A stretch of 64,000 nt of DNA, taken from Paenibacillus sp. 1011MAR3C5. GTDB lineage: Bacteria > Bacillota > Bacilli > Paenibacillales > Paenibacillaceae. The notes below the pieces were generated by a model. It made no database searches. It saw only the letters and a list, made by a program, of their open reading frames with translations, and had not been told where the DNA came from. Positions 43,659-52,327 of the stretch are shown piece by piece; position 1 is the stretch's first letter, and every line of letters begins with the position of its first letter. Both the position numbers and the translations under genes were made by a program. Location of the stretch: NCBI RefSeq assembly GCF_003591485.1, contig NZ_QZCF01000004.1, forward strand, positions 186,001-250,000, given 5' to 3'.

Positions 43659-44120
43659 ATGGAGAAGCTTGTCATTGAGAGAGTGACGGCCGGAAATCCC
43701 GGGCTTGCGGCGCTCATCCGTGAGCTGGACCGCTATTTGGAAGGATTGTATCCTCCAGAGGAGATATTTGTCGTTGATTTCGACGATCCGAAGACAAGAG
43801 AGATGGTATTCGTCTTGGCCTACGGAGATGGAGAGCCGGTAGGCTGCGCAGGTCTGCGGCAGCTGGACGGGATGTCTGTGGAGCTGAAGCGGTTCTATGT
43901 AGATCCCCGGATGAGGAGACATGGCGTCGCTCGTCAGCTGTACCAGTACCTGGAGCAGCAAGCGCTGGAGCTTGGCTGCTCGATCATCAGGCTGGAGACG
44001 GGCGCTCCGCAGGTTGAGGCGATTGCCTTCTATAAGAGGCTGGGCTTTCACGAGATTCCTGCCTTCGGGGAATATATCGGCTGTGCCTCCAGCCTCTGCA
44101 TGGAGAAGAGGATCGGATAG
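43659..44120 (+). CDS. GNAT-family N-acetyltransferase
   Basis: A 153-residue acetyltransferase of the single-domain GNAT type. Motif A for acetyl-CoA is RRHGVARQLYQYLEQQALEL (about residues 85-104) after the beta strand SVELKRFYVDP, and motif B follows with EAIAFYKRLGFHEIPAFG. It starts 3 bp after the PHP phosphatase gene, so the two are cotranscribed. The acceptor cannot be inferred. Confidence 0.9.
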   Translation: MEKLVIERVTAGNPGLAALIRELDRYLEGLYPPEEIFVVDFDDPKTREMVFVLAYGDGEPVGCAGLRQLDGMSVELKRFYVDPRMRRHGVARQLYQYLEQQALELGCSIIRLETGAPQVEAIAFYKRLGFHEIPAFGEYIGCASSLCMEKRIG

Positions 44121-44135
44121 TCTCGCATTCTGAAC

Positions 44136-44588
44136 TTACCCCGCGCTGCGTTCGAAGGCGACAATCCAGTCGCCTTTGGTCGCGGCGTAACCCGCATCAC
44201 CCTCCACAACCAGTCCATACAATCCTTTGACATCCAGAAATTCTTTGCGCGAGCCGTTGTCGAACTCGAGTGTGATGTAATAATACGTGTGCGAAGATGA
44301 GCTGGTGTGGCCGATATGATTCTCTTGATGATGATGATGATGGTGATTGTGATGGTGATTATGATTGTGATTGCTGTGGCTTTGGACATCCATCCTCTTG
44401 GCTATAATTCTTGCATAGGCGCTCTCTTGAGGAGCGCGAGCATTGCGGAAATGAATGATGATCGAATAAACAATCAGCCCGAACATAAAAATGAACCCGA
44501 TAATAATGATGATTGGCACAACCGTAAACATAAAATCGAATCCGCCGCCCCCGCCGGGAAAGGATGAACCGGGCCCGAAGTCATACAT
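44136..44588 (-). CDS. DUF2500 membrane protein with a histidine-rich linker
   Basis: A 150-residue protein with a Gly-rich N-terminus, one transmembrane segment (about 20-44) and a beta-rich DUF2500-like domain (about 100-150, YYYITLEFDNGSRKEF). Between them, at about 71-92, lies a linker of some fifteen histidines mixed with Asn and Ser, which could bind Ni, Zn or Cu. The function of the family is unknown. The ribosome site is a pure G10 run (44596-44605 on the complementary strand), whose length could vary by slippage. It is convergent with the GNAT gene. Confidence 0.8.
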   Translation of the reverse strand: MYDFGPGSSFPGGGGGFDFMFTVVPIIIIIGFIFMFGLIVYSIIIHFRNARAPQESAYARIIAKRMDVQSHSNHNHNHHHNHHHHHHQENHIGHTSSSSHTYYYITLEFDNGSRKEFLDVKGLYGLVVEGDAGYAATKGDWIVAFERSAG

Positions 44589-44595
44589 GGCGATA

Positions 44596-44605
44596 CCCCC
44601 CCCCC
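44596..44605 (-). promoter_or_regulatory. G10 homopolymer serving as ribosome binding site
   Basis: Ten consecutive C on the plus strand (G on the sense strand) end seven bases before the DUF2500 start codon. No other purine-rich site is present there. Confidence 0.6.
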
Positions 44606-44675
44606 TGATCTATTGTCCGCCGCGTCGAATGCGCGAGCTACTCTTAATACGCGATTTTCGGCTCTCTTGTTGCAA

Positions 44676-46478
44676 TTATCTGAACCAAAGATCCCGGAAC
44701 CTGACCCAGCCGAGCGATTCCAGCGAGATGCCTTGGACGGAAGGATGAAAGGCGGTCTTCAAGTGCTTGCGATACAGAAACAGCAAGGAATGCCGCTTGA
44801 TCAGCTCGTCTTCAATCTTCATGAATAGGCTCATTCTGGCGGAGGCGTCCGGTTCGCCGAGTATGAGTTGCAGCGCATCGCCAAGAACGTCGCTTGTGCG
44901 CTGGTCCATATGTTGCATCATGCTTTTGTACAAGTCGATCAGACGCAGCTCGCGATGCTCATCGAGCATAATCGCGAACAGGAGCAGGTCGGCGGTCATC
45001 CGCTCCTTGCCCTTGAACTGCTCCGCGGCGATAAGATGGATATGCAGGTTGATGCCTGCTTTGCCCAGCATCTCCTGGATCAAGGCGGCGTCATGCTCAT
45101 ATTGCGGAATCGTTGTCAGTGTCAGTGGCTCGCCGGTATAGCCGCATTCACGCAGCATGTCGCTGCAGCTATGCCGGAAGCCGGCATCTTCTATGTCGCC
45201 TTGTGTGCCTTCTGCTGCCGGCCGGGACCAGAAGCTGGCTGCCGGCTCGATGACATCGCCGGACAGCCGCCTAAGCAGCTCTGTCCGATGGATGGCATAA
45301 TCTAGCGCTGAACGGAATGCCGCGTTCGCAAGCGGCCCGTTCTTCAGCTCGTTGATCGTCAGGAATTTGCACGTCGTGCCGGATTGTCGGACCTGCTCCC
45401 ACTCGCCGCCGGCCATGCCTTCTATCCGGACATTGTGCATGACCTGGAATTGGCGCAGCTCTTCCATATCCTCTTCCTTGCGATCCGCACCGGGGGGCAT
45501 CGTCCATACTTCTACCCGATCAAGGAACGGGCGCTCCTGGAAGTAGGAGGGGAAGGCCTCCAATATCCATATGCCATGACTGCTGCCGGCTAGCCTGAAC
45601 GGACCGGTCCCTACAACAGCGCCGCTTGCCTGCCCGAATGAATCTCCTGCCTGCTCGCATAGATCTTCCGGCACGATCGAAGCCCGGTTCGTGGAGAGAA
45701 ACGACAGGAACGCTTCATTGCGCGTCTTAAGCCGGAACCGGATCGTCAGGTCATCGGGCGTATCCATCTGTTCGATTCCGTTGTATACCCAGCTGTACAG
45801 TCCGTTTGGCGCAAGCCGGTGCAGGCGGCGCAGCGTATATTTCACATCCGAGGAAGTCATCTCGCGGCCATGATGGAAGAAGATGCCTTTGCGGAGGAAA
45901 AAGGTCCATTCTGTGCGCGCTTCATTGGTCTCCCACGCGTGGGCGAGATGCGGGAGTACGGTATCGCCTCGCACATCCATCCGTACCAGTCCGTCGAAAA
46001 GCTGGTTCACCAGATGGGATTCTCCGACATAATGGATGCGGGCGGGGTCTAGGCTGTCGATCGTGCTAGGCATCGGGAAGCGAAGCGTATCGGTGCGCCG
46101 CTCGCCCTCCACAATGGTCTGGAAGCCAAATTGTCCCGACAGCCATTGCTGGAACCGGCCAACCAAGGCCGCGCCCCGAGGCTGGAGAAGCTCGAGCGCA
46201 GATTGCAGATCGCCCCTCATCGCAAGCTCTTCCGCTTCCTCCAGCATGAGGGAATCGAGCGGCTTCGCGAAGGTGAGCAGGGAGCGATTCCCTCTGCCGC
46301 GCCTGGCGGTCCATTCGATCCATTCTTCCTGCACCATTCGCTTCAGCAGAAGCACCATGTTACGATGAGTACAATCCAGCTTCTCGGCAAGCTCGGCTGT
46401 CGTCACTTGGAGAGGAACCCCGTCGGTCGCTTGCGGGTAAGCTTCTCTTAATATGAAATAATGTCTTCGAATTTTCAC
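44676..46478 (-). CDS. SgrR-like transcriptional regulator with solute-binding domain
   Basis: About 600 residues in two parts. The N-terminal SgrR-type winged helix (about 1-110) contains TTAELAEKLDCTHRNMVLLL and EWTARRGRGNRSLL. The C-terminal two-thirds is an oligopeptide-binding (SBP_bac_5) fold, with AHAWETNEARTEWTFFLRKG and EMTSSDVKYTLRRLH. The SBP part is intracellular here and senses a small solute; E. coli SgrR responds to sugar-phosphate stress. The start is a GTG at 46478 with GCGGAGG five bases upstream. It is divergent from the DUF4173-like gene, a possible target. The ligand is unknown. Confidence 0.88.
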   Translation of the reverse strand: MKIRRHYFILREAYPQATDGVPLQVTTAELAEKLDCTHRNMVLLLKRMVQEEWIEWTARRGRGNRSLLTFAKPLDSLMLEEAEELAMRGDLQSALELLQPRGAALVGRFQQWLSGQFGFQTIVEGERRTDTLRFPMPSTIDSLDPARIHYVGESHLVNQLFDGLVRMDVRGDTVLPHLAHAWETNEARTEWTFFLRKGIFFHHGREMTSSDVKYTLRRLHRLAPNGLYSWVYNGIEQMDTPDDLTIRFRLKTRNEAFLSFLSTNRASIVPEDLCEQAGDSFGQASGAVVGTGPFRLAGSSHGIWILEAFPSYFQERPFLDRVEVWTMPPGADRKEEDMEELRQFQVMHNVRIEGMAGGEWEQVRQSGTTCKFLTINELKNGPLANAAFRSALDYAIHRTELLRRLSGDVIEPAASFWSRPAAEGTQGDIEDAGFRHSCSDMLRECGYTGEPLTLTTIPQYEHDAALIQEMLGKAGINLHIHLIAAEQFKGKERMTADLLLFAIMLDEHRELRLIDLYKSMMQHMDQRTSDVLGDALQLILGEPDASARMSLFMKIEDELIKRHSLLFLYRKHLKTAFHPSVQGISLESLGWVRFRDLWFR

Positions 46479-46592
46479 TTGAACCTCCGCTATTCGCAAA
46501 ATATGAAATTCTGCAATAGAAAGTTGCACTTTTTGTTCTTATTTTATAGGTTACAATAAAAGGGAGTTCATTACAAAGGGAGGTTATGGGCG

Positions 46593-48107
46593 ATGAGAGA
46601 TCCCGCGCCATGGCAGAAGCGATACAATAACATGTGGATATTATCGATCCTTCTCGGCGTGCTCGGACAATATTTGTTCGTAGGACGCCCGGCCGGCGTG
46701 TCCGTACCGATATTCGTCGCGTTGTTCTACGTCTTGTTTTTCTATGCGATGAAAGGAAGAATGGGTGGCTTCGACCGCTGGAGAGGACAATCGAGAATGG
46801 GGTGGTTCCTGTTCGCGCCGATTGCTCTGCTCTCCATGACGTTTGTTCTATACGCGAATGAACTCTTTCGGTTTCTTAATCCAATCGTGATGTTTATATT
46901 GATTGTAGCCCAGACCATGATTCTGGCGCGCGGCGGTTCGCAGCCGTGGCATCGTCCCAGATTCGTCCTGGATCATATTAAGCAGTGGCTGGTTACGCCT
47001 TTCGCCCACCTGACGGCTCCGTTCAATACGATGGCGGACTGGGTGAACAGCAGAAGGGATACGAACAAGGCGAGATCGATAGCAGGCAAAGTCGGCTTCG
47101 GCCTTATGCTGGCGGCTCCGCTCCTATTTGTGGTCATTTTGCTGCTTGCATCGGCTGACGGCATCTTTATGTCCTGGGTGAACAAGCTTGGCACTCTGTT
47201 CGCCGGCGACTCCATCGACAGTGTCGTGAGCAGGATCATCTTTACATGCTGCTTGTCGATTTATGTTTTTTGCTATTTGTGGGGACTGCTGTTCCAAAAA
47301 CGAAAGGCTGCGGATATGAGCGCTGTGGAGCTGACTCCAGACGGTGAACCAAAGCTGCGTCCCGGCGTGGAGCGTGAGAAGTTCGATCCGATAACGGCGG
47401 CTACGGTGCTCGTGTGTATCAATGTGGTATATGTCTTATTCGCCGCTATCCAGTTTACGTATTTGTTCGGAGCGGCCGAAGGTTTGCTGCCGGATGGTAC
47501 GGCATACGCCGAATATGCACGAAGAGGGTTCTCGGAGCTGGTCATCGTCGCGCTGATCAATATCGGCATTCTGCTGGTAGGCCTGCATTTCATCGGCAAA
47601 GGCAGCACGCTGTTCGAGCGCTTGCGCCAAGTGATGCTCAGCATCTTGATGGGCTGTACGCTCGTGATGCTGATCTCGGCCTACAGCCGGTTATCGTTGT
47701 ATGAAGAGATCTATGGCTATACCGAGCTGCGCCTGTTGGTGCACGGATTTATGATTTTCCTTGGGGTGCTTATGGCGGTGGCATTCATACGGATCTGGTA
47801 TACAAGGTTCTCATTAGCGAAAATATATATTGCTTTAGCCATAACTTCGTACGTAATAATGAATTTCGCGAACATTGAAGCCCGTATTGCCGTCAATAAC
47901 ATTGCACGGTTCGAGGAGACAGGGAAAATCGATATGTATTATCTTGGGACGTTGTCGGCAGACGCCGGTCCAGCGCTTGCGAAGCTATGGGAGAAGTATC
48001 CTGAATATACGCAATTGGAGGATTTTCTGAAGCGATATGAGGGGGAAGCGCTCGAGCGGAAGCATTGGCAATCGTGGAACCTGTCGTATTATCGTCAATT
48101 ACCGTGA
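46593..48107 (+). CDS. DUF4173/DUF4153-type polytopic membrane protein
   Basis: A 504-residue protein with about twelve hydrophobic segments spread over most of its length and a soluble C-terminal tail (KLWEKYPEYTQLEDFLKRYE). The pattern fits the DUF4173/DUF4153 group of unknown function. AAAGGGAGG lies upstream of the ATG at 46593. It is divergent from the SgrR-like regulator, from which it may take its control, and is followed 27 bp later by a metallophosphoesterase gene with an overlapping expression pattern likely. Confidence 0.8.
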   Translation: MRDPAPWQKRYNNMWILSILLGVLGQYLFVGRPAGVSVPIFVALFYVLFFYAMKGRMGGFDRWRGQSRMGWFLFAPIALLSMTFVLYANELFRFLNPIVMFILIVAQTMILARGGSQPWHRPRFVLDHIKQWLVTPFAHLTAPFNTMADWVNSRRDTNKARSIAGKVGFGLMLAAPLLFVVILLLASADGIFMSWVNKLGTLFAGDSIDSVVSRIIFTCCLSIYVFCYLWGLLFQKRKAADMSAVELTPDGEPKLRPGVEREKFDPITAATVLVCINVVYVLFAAIQFTYLFGAAEGLLPDGTAYAEYARRGFSELVIVALINIGILLVGLHFIGKGSTLFERLRQVMLSILMGCTLVMLISAYSRLSLYEEIYGYTELRLLVHGFMIFLGVLMAVAFIRIWYTRFSLAKIYIALAITSYVIMNFANIEARIAVNNIARFEETGKIDMYYLGTLSADAGPALAKLWEKYPEYTQLEDFLKRYEGEALERKHWQSWNLSYYRQLP

Positions 48108-48134
48108 TAGAGGAGTGAAAGAGGAGGTGGAGAG

Positions 48135-48998
48135 ATGAGCAGAACAAAGAGATGGTTGCTTATCTATTTGCCTGCTGCGATTGTACTGTGTATTTATTTT
48201 CTGTACGCGCAAAACAATTCAATCGTCGTTACGACCTATAAGGTTGCAAGCGACAAGCTGCCGGACGGCTTCGATTCTTATCGTATCGTGCAGCTGTCCG
48301 ATCTTCAGAGCAAGGAGTTCGGCAAGGAGCAGCGACCGCTGATCCGTAAGGTTAAGAAGCTGAATCCCGATATCATCGTGGTGACAGGCGACCTTGTTGA
48401 CCGGAATCATTATGACGGAGAGGCCAGCTTCAGATTGATGGAGGGCATGGCGAAGATTGCACCGATTTACTTTGCGAGGGGCAATCATGAGCAAGCCTCC
48501 AGGGAATACCGGGAATTGGAGGAGCGCCTGCTTGCGCTAGGCGTTCACATTATGAAAAACGCTCATGAGGATATTCCGCTTGGAGATGGCGCATTCCGGT
48601 TGATTGGCGTAGATGATCCTACGTATAACAACAAGGGCGACGGCGATGCAGACAAGATGAATGCCCATCTGGCCGAAGCGCTGGCGGATGCGGACGGCTC
48701 CGATCTCTTCACGGTGCTTCTGTCCCATCGCACAGAGCTATTCCCGGTCTATGCGGAGAATGGAATCGATCTGAGCTTGACGGGACATGCCCATGGCGGC
48801 CAGATTCGTGTACCGTTCAAGGGCGGCGTGTTCGCACCAGGACAAGGCATGTGGCCTGTTTGGACAGAGGGCATGCACGAGATTGGTGACAGTGCGATGA
48901 TCGTCAATCGCGGCCTGGGCAACAGCCGCTTCCCGCTTCGTTTATTCAATCAGCCCGAGATTGTGCTGTTGGAGCTGAAGCCGCAAGCGGTTGAGTAG
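48135..48998 (+). CDS. Membrane-anchored metallophosphoesterase (YkuE/YaeI-like) with altered motif I
   Basis: A 287-residue protein with one N-terminal membrane helix (residues 8-24) and a calcineurin-like phosphoesterase domain. Motifs GDLVDRNHYD, RGNHEQ and GHAHGGQIRVP are intact. Motif I reads SDLQ (Asp56, Gln58) where the family has SDLH, so one metal-ligand histidine is replaced by glutamine (codon CAG). This may weaken or change activity. The family includes UDP-2,3-diacylglucosamine pyrophosphatase-like and wall-related phosphoesterases. GAGGAGGTGGAG precedes the ATG, and it is cotranscribed with the DUF4173-like gene. Confidence 0.88.
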   Translation: MSRTKRWLLIYLPAAIVLCIYFLYAQNNSIVVTTYKVASDKLPDGFDSYRIVQLSDLQSKEFGKEQRPLIRKVKKLNPDIIVVTGDLVDRNHYDGEASFRLMEGMAKIAPIYFARGNHEQASREYRELEERLLALGVHIMKNAHEDIPLGDGAFRLIGVDDPTYNNKGDGDADKMNAHLAEALADADGSDLFTVLLSHRTELFPVYAENGIDLSLTGHAHGGQIRVPFKGGVFAPGQGMWPVWTEGMHEIGDSAMIVNRGLGNSRFPLRLFNQPEIVLLELKPQAVE

Positions 48999-49126
48999 AG
49001 AGCGACGGGAACAATTGCCGGGAAAAGAGGCGAATGACCTGTAGGAATCGCCAATTCGTCTGTTCTATCATCCGCATACGCTATCGTATATGGCGCAATA
49101 GATGAATAGAGAAGGCGGATGATCTT

Positions 49127-49447
49127 ATGCCCTGTTGCCTCGGAAATGTGCAGATCTTCAGGAATGAAGGTACGATAATATTCGGGAATATACGGCAGTA
49201 CGCACCCAGCACCAATACGGTAGAGACGGAGACACCCGAAGAAGCAGATGAAGAAAATCTGGGAGAAAGCACGGCGAGCGTTTCGAGACGGAGACGCGAG
49301 TTGCGCAGGTCACGCGCTCGCCGTGCAAACGCAACACTATCCAAAAACAAAAAGGGACCCGCTGCAACGGGCAGCGGGCCAAAAAGTTTATATTATAAAA
49401 AAGGGGGTCGAGTTCTATTATATGCCCCTTTCATTAACGGAGGATGA
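49127..49447 (+). CDS. Possible small spore-germination-like (GerPA/GerPF-like) protein
   Basis: A 106-residue open frame. The first 30 residues (MPCCLGNVQIFRNEGTIIFG) resemble the N-terminus of GerPA/GerPF-type spore-coat proteins. An acidic stretch (TPEEADEENLGES) and an Arg-rich stretch (RRRRELRRSRARR) follow. The C-terminal third runs through a stable hairpin (49358-49378) and is probably not conserved. The ribosome site is weak (AAGGCGG). CATACGCTA at 49075-49083 matches the -10 pattern CATANNNTA of late sporulation promoters, but no good -35 is visible. Coding status is uncertain. Confidence 0.35.
   Translation: MPCCLGNVQIFRNEGTIIFGNIRQYAPSTNTVETETPEEADEENLGESTASVSRRRRELRRSRARRANATLSKNKKGPAATGSGPKSLYYKKGGRVLLYAPFINGG
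49358..49378 (-). terminator. Stem-loop with terminator shape on the minus strand
   Basis: CCCGCTGC (49358-49365) pairs with GCAGCGGG (49371-49378). A-rich sequence before it gives a T-rich tail on the minus strand, but no minus-strand gene ends here. Confidence 0.35.
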
Positions 49448-49577
49448 ACGTAATATTTCAGTTTCGTTACAAATGTTGGGCGAGTCTTCCACTTGCCGTT
49501 CTTTTGGGTAAAGAAAATAAAGCTATATCCCCCGAACGGCAACATCACCAATTACAATTCAAAGCCAGCGGATAAAA

Positions 49578-49614
49578 AAGATGACCCTCGATCTACTCGA
49601 GGGTCATCTTCTTT
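49578..49614. terminator. Bidirectional terminator
   Basis: A perfect 14-bp stem, AAGATGACCCTCGA (49578-49591) with TCGAGGGTCATCTT (49597-49610), is flanked by A6 and T-rich sequence. The 860 bp between the phosphoesterase and helD otherwise hold only the possible small gene above and the helD promoter. Confidence 0.85.
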
Positions 49615-49698
49615 TGTTGGTTAATGCTGTGGTGATATATAAAATGTCTGTAATCCAGATCAACGTTCAGCGTGCAAGAAAATAACAATAAAAATTAA

Positions 49699-49735
49699 TT
49701 GAACACAAAATATCGCTATGATATAATCGATAGCG
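49699..49735 (+). promoter_or_regulatory. helD promoter with overlapping inverted repeat
   Basis: TTGAAC (49699-49704), 17 bp, TATAAT (49722-49727) in a very AT-rich stretch. CGCTAT (49714-49719) and ATAGCG (49730-49735) flank the -10 box as an inverted repeat, a possible repressor site. The untranslated leader is about 130 nt. Confidence 0.6.
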
Positions 49736-49861
49736 TCATTGACGAATTAAAATAAGTATGTATTCAATTTTATTCCCACTTTAATTGTACATCTTGGATT
49801 TTGATTTGTCAATGCTCTTTTTTTAAAACCATAAAAAGGAAAAAGGAGCGTGTTCAGATAG

Positions 49862-52279
49862 ATGGAAGCGAAGGATTGGCGGCAGGAACAGGAGCGGCTG
49901 GAGAGGGTCAGGAACAAACTGCAAGCGAGAATAGCTGAACTGGAGCCGGAGGTTGCCGGACTGAGTGATCAGGCTACGGATATCCGCAAGAGGTTTTGGG
50001 AAGAAGTGACGATTAACACAAGCACATACGAAGATTTCGAAGAAAGCTTTTACTCGATTAATCAGCAGTCCGCGATATTGGCCGAACGGGAGCGCGGTCA
50101 CAAGCTGTTGATGCAGCAATGGAAAACCATGAACCGTCTACTCCCGTCTCCGTATTTTGGACGCATCGACTTTCAGGAGAATGGCCTTGGCTCCAGCGAG
50201 CAGATCTATATCGGCGTTTCTTCCTTCGTTGACGAAGATGGATTGAGCTTTCTGATCTATGACTGGCGTACGCCAATTGCGAGCCTGTACTACGATTGCT
50301 CTCCCGGTCCGGCGTCTTATGTGACGCCATCCGGAGAAATCGAAGGGACGATGGATCTCAAACGGCAGTATCAGATTCAATACGGGCAAATCCGCAATAT
50401 GTTTGACGCGAGCGAAACGATCGGGGATGAATTGCTGCAGCAAGTGCTCGGCAAGGGTGCAAACTCACAGATGAAGAGTATTGTAGCCACGATCCAGAAG
50501 GAGCAAAACGCTATCATTCGGAACGATAAAAGCCGGATGCTTATCGTACAAGGAGCGGCCGGCAGCGGCAAAACTTCTGCGGCCTTGCAGCGGGTAGCTT
50601 ATCTGCTGTACAAACATCGCCAAACGATAAAGGCCGATCAGATCGTACTTTTTTCACCGAATACGATGTTTGCCAGCTATATTTCCACCGTACTTCCGGA
50701 GCTTGGCGAAGAGAATATGCAGCAGACGACGTTTCAAGAATATCTCGACTATTGGCTAGGTTCTTCGCTGCTGCCGGAGGATCCCTTTGATCAGATGGAA
50801 TATGTACTGACTGCACAAGGAGAGTCAGCGTATGAAGCTCGTCTTCAAGGGATGAAATACAAGTCGTCCGAAGCTTTCCTGCAAGACCTGCAGAGCTATG
50901 GGAATTGGTTGGGGCAGAAAGGCATGCGCTTCAACGGCATTCGCTTTCGGAATCGCAATTTGATTACGGCAGAGCAAATGCGGGCGAAATTTTATGAGTA
51001 TGATCGTTCCCTGCCGTTGTTCAATCGAGTCGCTCTTTTGCAGGAATGGCTGCTGAATGAACTGGCCTCGCTGGAGCGCAGGGAACGGGAAGCGTCTTGG
51101 GTAGAGGAAGAATTAAATTATCTCGACGCCGATCAGTATGCGGAAGCATTCAGAATGCTGCATAAGGAGAAGGAATTATTCGATCTTACGGAGCATTTCA
51201 CCTCCGTTCGCGAGAAGCTGAGCAACAAGCGCCGGGAAGATGAAGGCGACTTTGATTTCGCCTCGAAAGAGGAGGATCTGCTTCGCCGCAGGGTAGCGAA
51301 GGAAAGCTTCAAGCCGCTTAGGAAAGCGGTGAAGAGGTTCTCGTTTGTAGATGTCAAAGGCATATACAGCCAATTGTTCAAGGGTGAAGCCGCTTATCGG
51401 GAGAGGACCAATCGGGCAGAGCCTCCTGTTCTGTGGCCTGAAATCTGCAAACAAACCAAAGACAGGCTGGACCAGCAAGCCTTATTTTATGAGGATGCGA
51501 CTCCCTATTTGTACTTGAAAGAACTGATCGAAGGCGTTCGAACGAACACGGAGATTCGGCATGTCTTTGTCGATGAGGGGCAGGACTATTCGCCGTTCCA
51601 ATATGAATATTTGAGAAAGCTGTTTCCCCGTGCCCGGATGACGGTGCTTGGCGATTTCGGGCAAGCGATCTTCATGCAGGCTACAAGCCTGGACGCACCC
51701 GATTCGCCACTCGTTCGTCTTTTCGGCCAAGAAGAAACAAGCCTGGTTCGCTTGCTGCGCAGCTATCGTTCGACGAGAGAAATAGTTGAATTTACGAAAT
51801 CGATGCTTCCCGGAGGGGAAGAAATCGTACCGTTTGACCGGAGAGGCCGAAAGCCGCTACTAGTCAAAATGGACGGCAGAGAGAAGCGTGATGCGCAAAT
51901 CGCGGCAGACATCGCTTCGCTCAAGGTAGAAGGTTACGACTCCATCGCCGTTATTACGAAAACCGCAGCCGAAAGCCGGGAGATCTATGAATCGCTGCGG
52001 ATTCAAGGCGTCGAAGCTCTGCAGTTCATTACGAAGGAGACGCCGGACTTTGAGAAAGGCGTGATGGTCATTCCCGTGTATCTCGCGAAGGGCGTCGAGT
52101 TCGATGCCGTCTTGGTTTGTGATGCTTCTCCTGAAGCTTATGGCCGAGATAACGAGCGGAAGCTTCTGTATACGGCATGTACGCGGGCCATGCACCGGCT
52201 TCATCTGTACACGACGGGCGATTGGTCGCCGTTCGTGCAGGCATTGCCTGCGAATCTGTATGAGCAAGCAACAAATTGA
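49862..52279 (+). CDS. helD: HelD-type RNA polymerase recycling ATPase
   Basis: An 805-residue UvrD-like motor with the HelD layout. A long N-terminal coiled-coil arm (about 1-75) enters the polymerase secondary channel. Then come FLIYDWRTPIASLYYD, the Walker A GAAGSGKTS (231-239), an inserted helical domain (about 400-550), Walker B HVFVDEGQDYSP and motifs near YRSTREIVEF and YTACTRAMHRLHL. HelD releases stalled RNA polymerase from DNA; some actinobacterial homologues give rifampicin tolerance. It is 48 bp upstream of a DHA2 efflux gene in the same direction. The ribosome site AAAAGGAG lies 13 bases from the ATG, which is long. Confidence 0.9.
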   Translation: MEAKDWRQEQERLERVRNKLQARIAELEPEVAGLSDQATDIRKRFWEEVTINTSTYEDFEESFYSINQQSAILAERERGHKLLMQQWKTMNRLLPSPYFGRIDFQENGLGSSEQIYIGVSSFVDEDGLSFLIYDWRTPIASLYYDCSPGPASYVTPSGEIEGTMDLKRQYQIQYGQIRNMFDASETIGDELLQQVLGKGANSQMKSIVATIQKEQNAIIRNDKSRMLIVQGAAGSGKTSAALQRVAYLLYKHRQTIKADQIVLFSPNTMFASYISTVLPELGEENMQQTTFQEYLDYWLGSSLLPEDPFDQMEYVLTAQGESAYEARLQGMKYKSSEAFLQDLQSYGNWLGQKGMRFNGIRFRNRNLITAEQMRAKFYEYDRSLPLFNRVALLQEWLLNELASLERREREASWVEEELNYLDADQYAEAFRMLHKEKELFDLTEHFTSVREKLSNKRREDEGDFDFASKEEDLLRRRVAKESFKPLRKAVKRFSFVDVKGIYSQLFKGEAAYRERTNRAEPPVLWPEICKQTKDRLDQQALFYEDATPYLYLKELIEGVRTNTEIRHVFVDEGQDYSPFQYEYLRKLFPRARMTVLGDFGQAIFMQATSLDAPDSPLVRLFGQEETSLVRLLRSYRSTREIVEFTKSMLPGGEEIVPFDRRGRKPLLVKMDGREKRDAQIAADIASLKVEGYDSIAVITKTAAESREIYESLRIQGVEALQFITKETPDFEKGVMVIPVYLAKGVEFDAVLVCDASPEAYGRDNERKLLYTACTRAMHRLHLYTTGDWSPFVQALPANLYEQATN

Positions 52280-52327
52280 TCATTATTTTTATCCATCTAA
52301 AGCTCGTTGAGCAGAAAGCAGGTATCT

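Noticed and set aside
42999..44051. 350-codon minus-strand open frame
   Set aside because: It is opposite the PHP phosphatase and GNAT genes, whose protein motifs are unambiguous, and shows no family features.
49449..49580. 43-codon frame starting at an ATG next to GGAGG
   Set aside because: The ribosome site touches the start codon with no spacing, and the translation has no recognisable feature.
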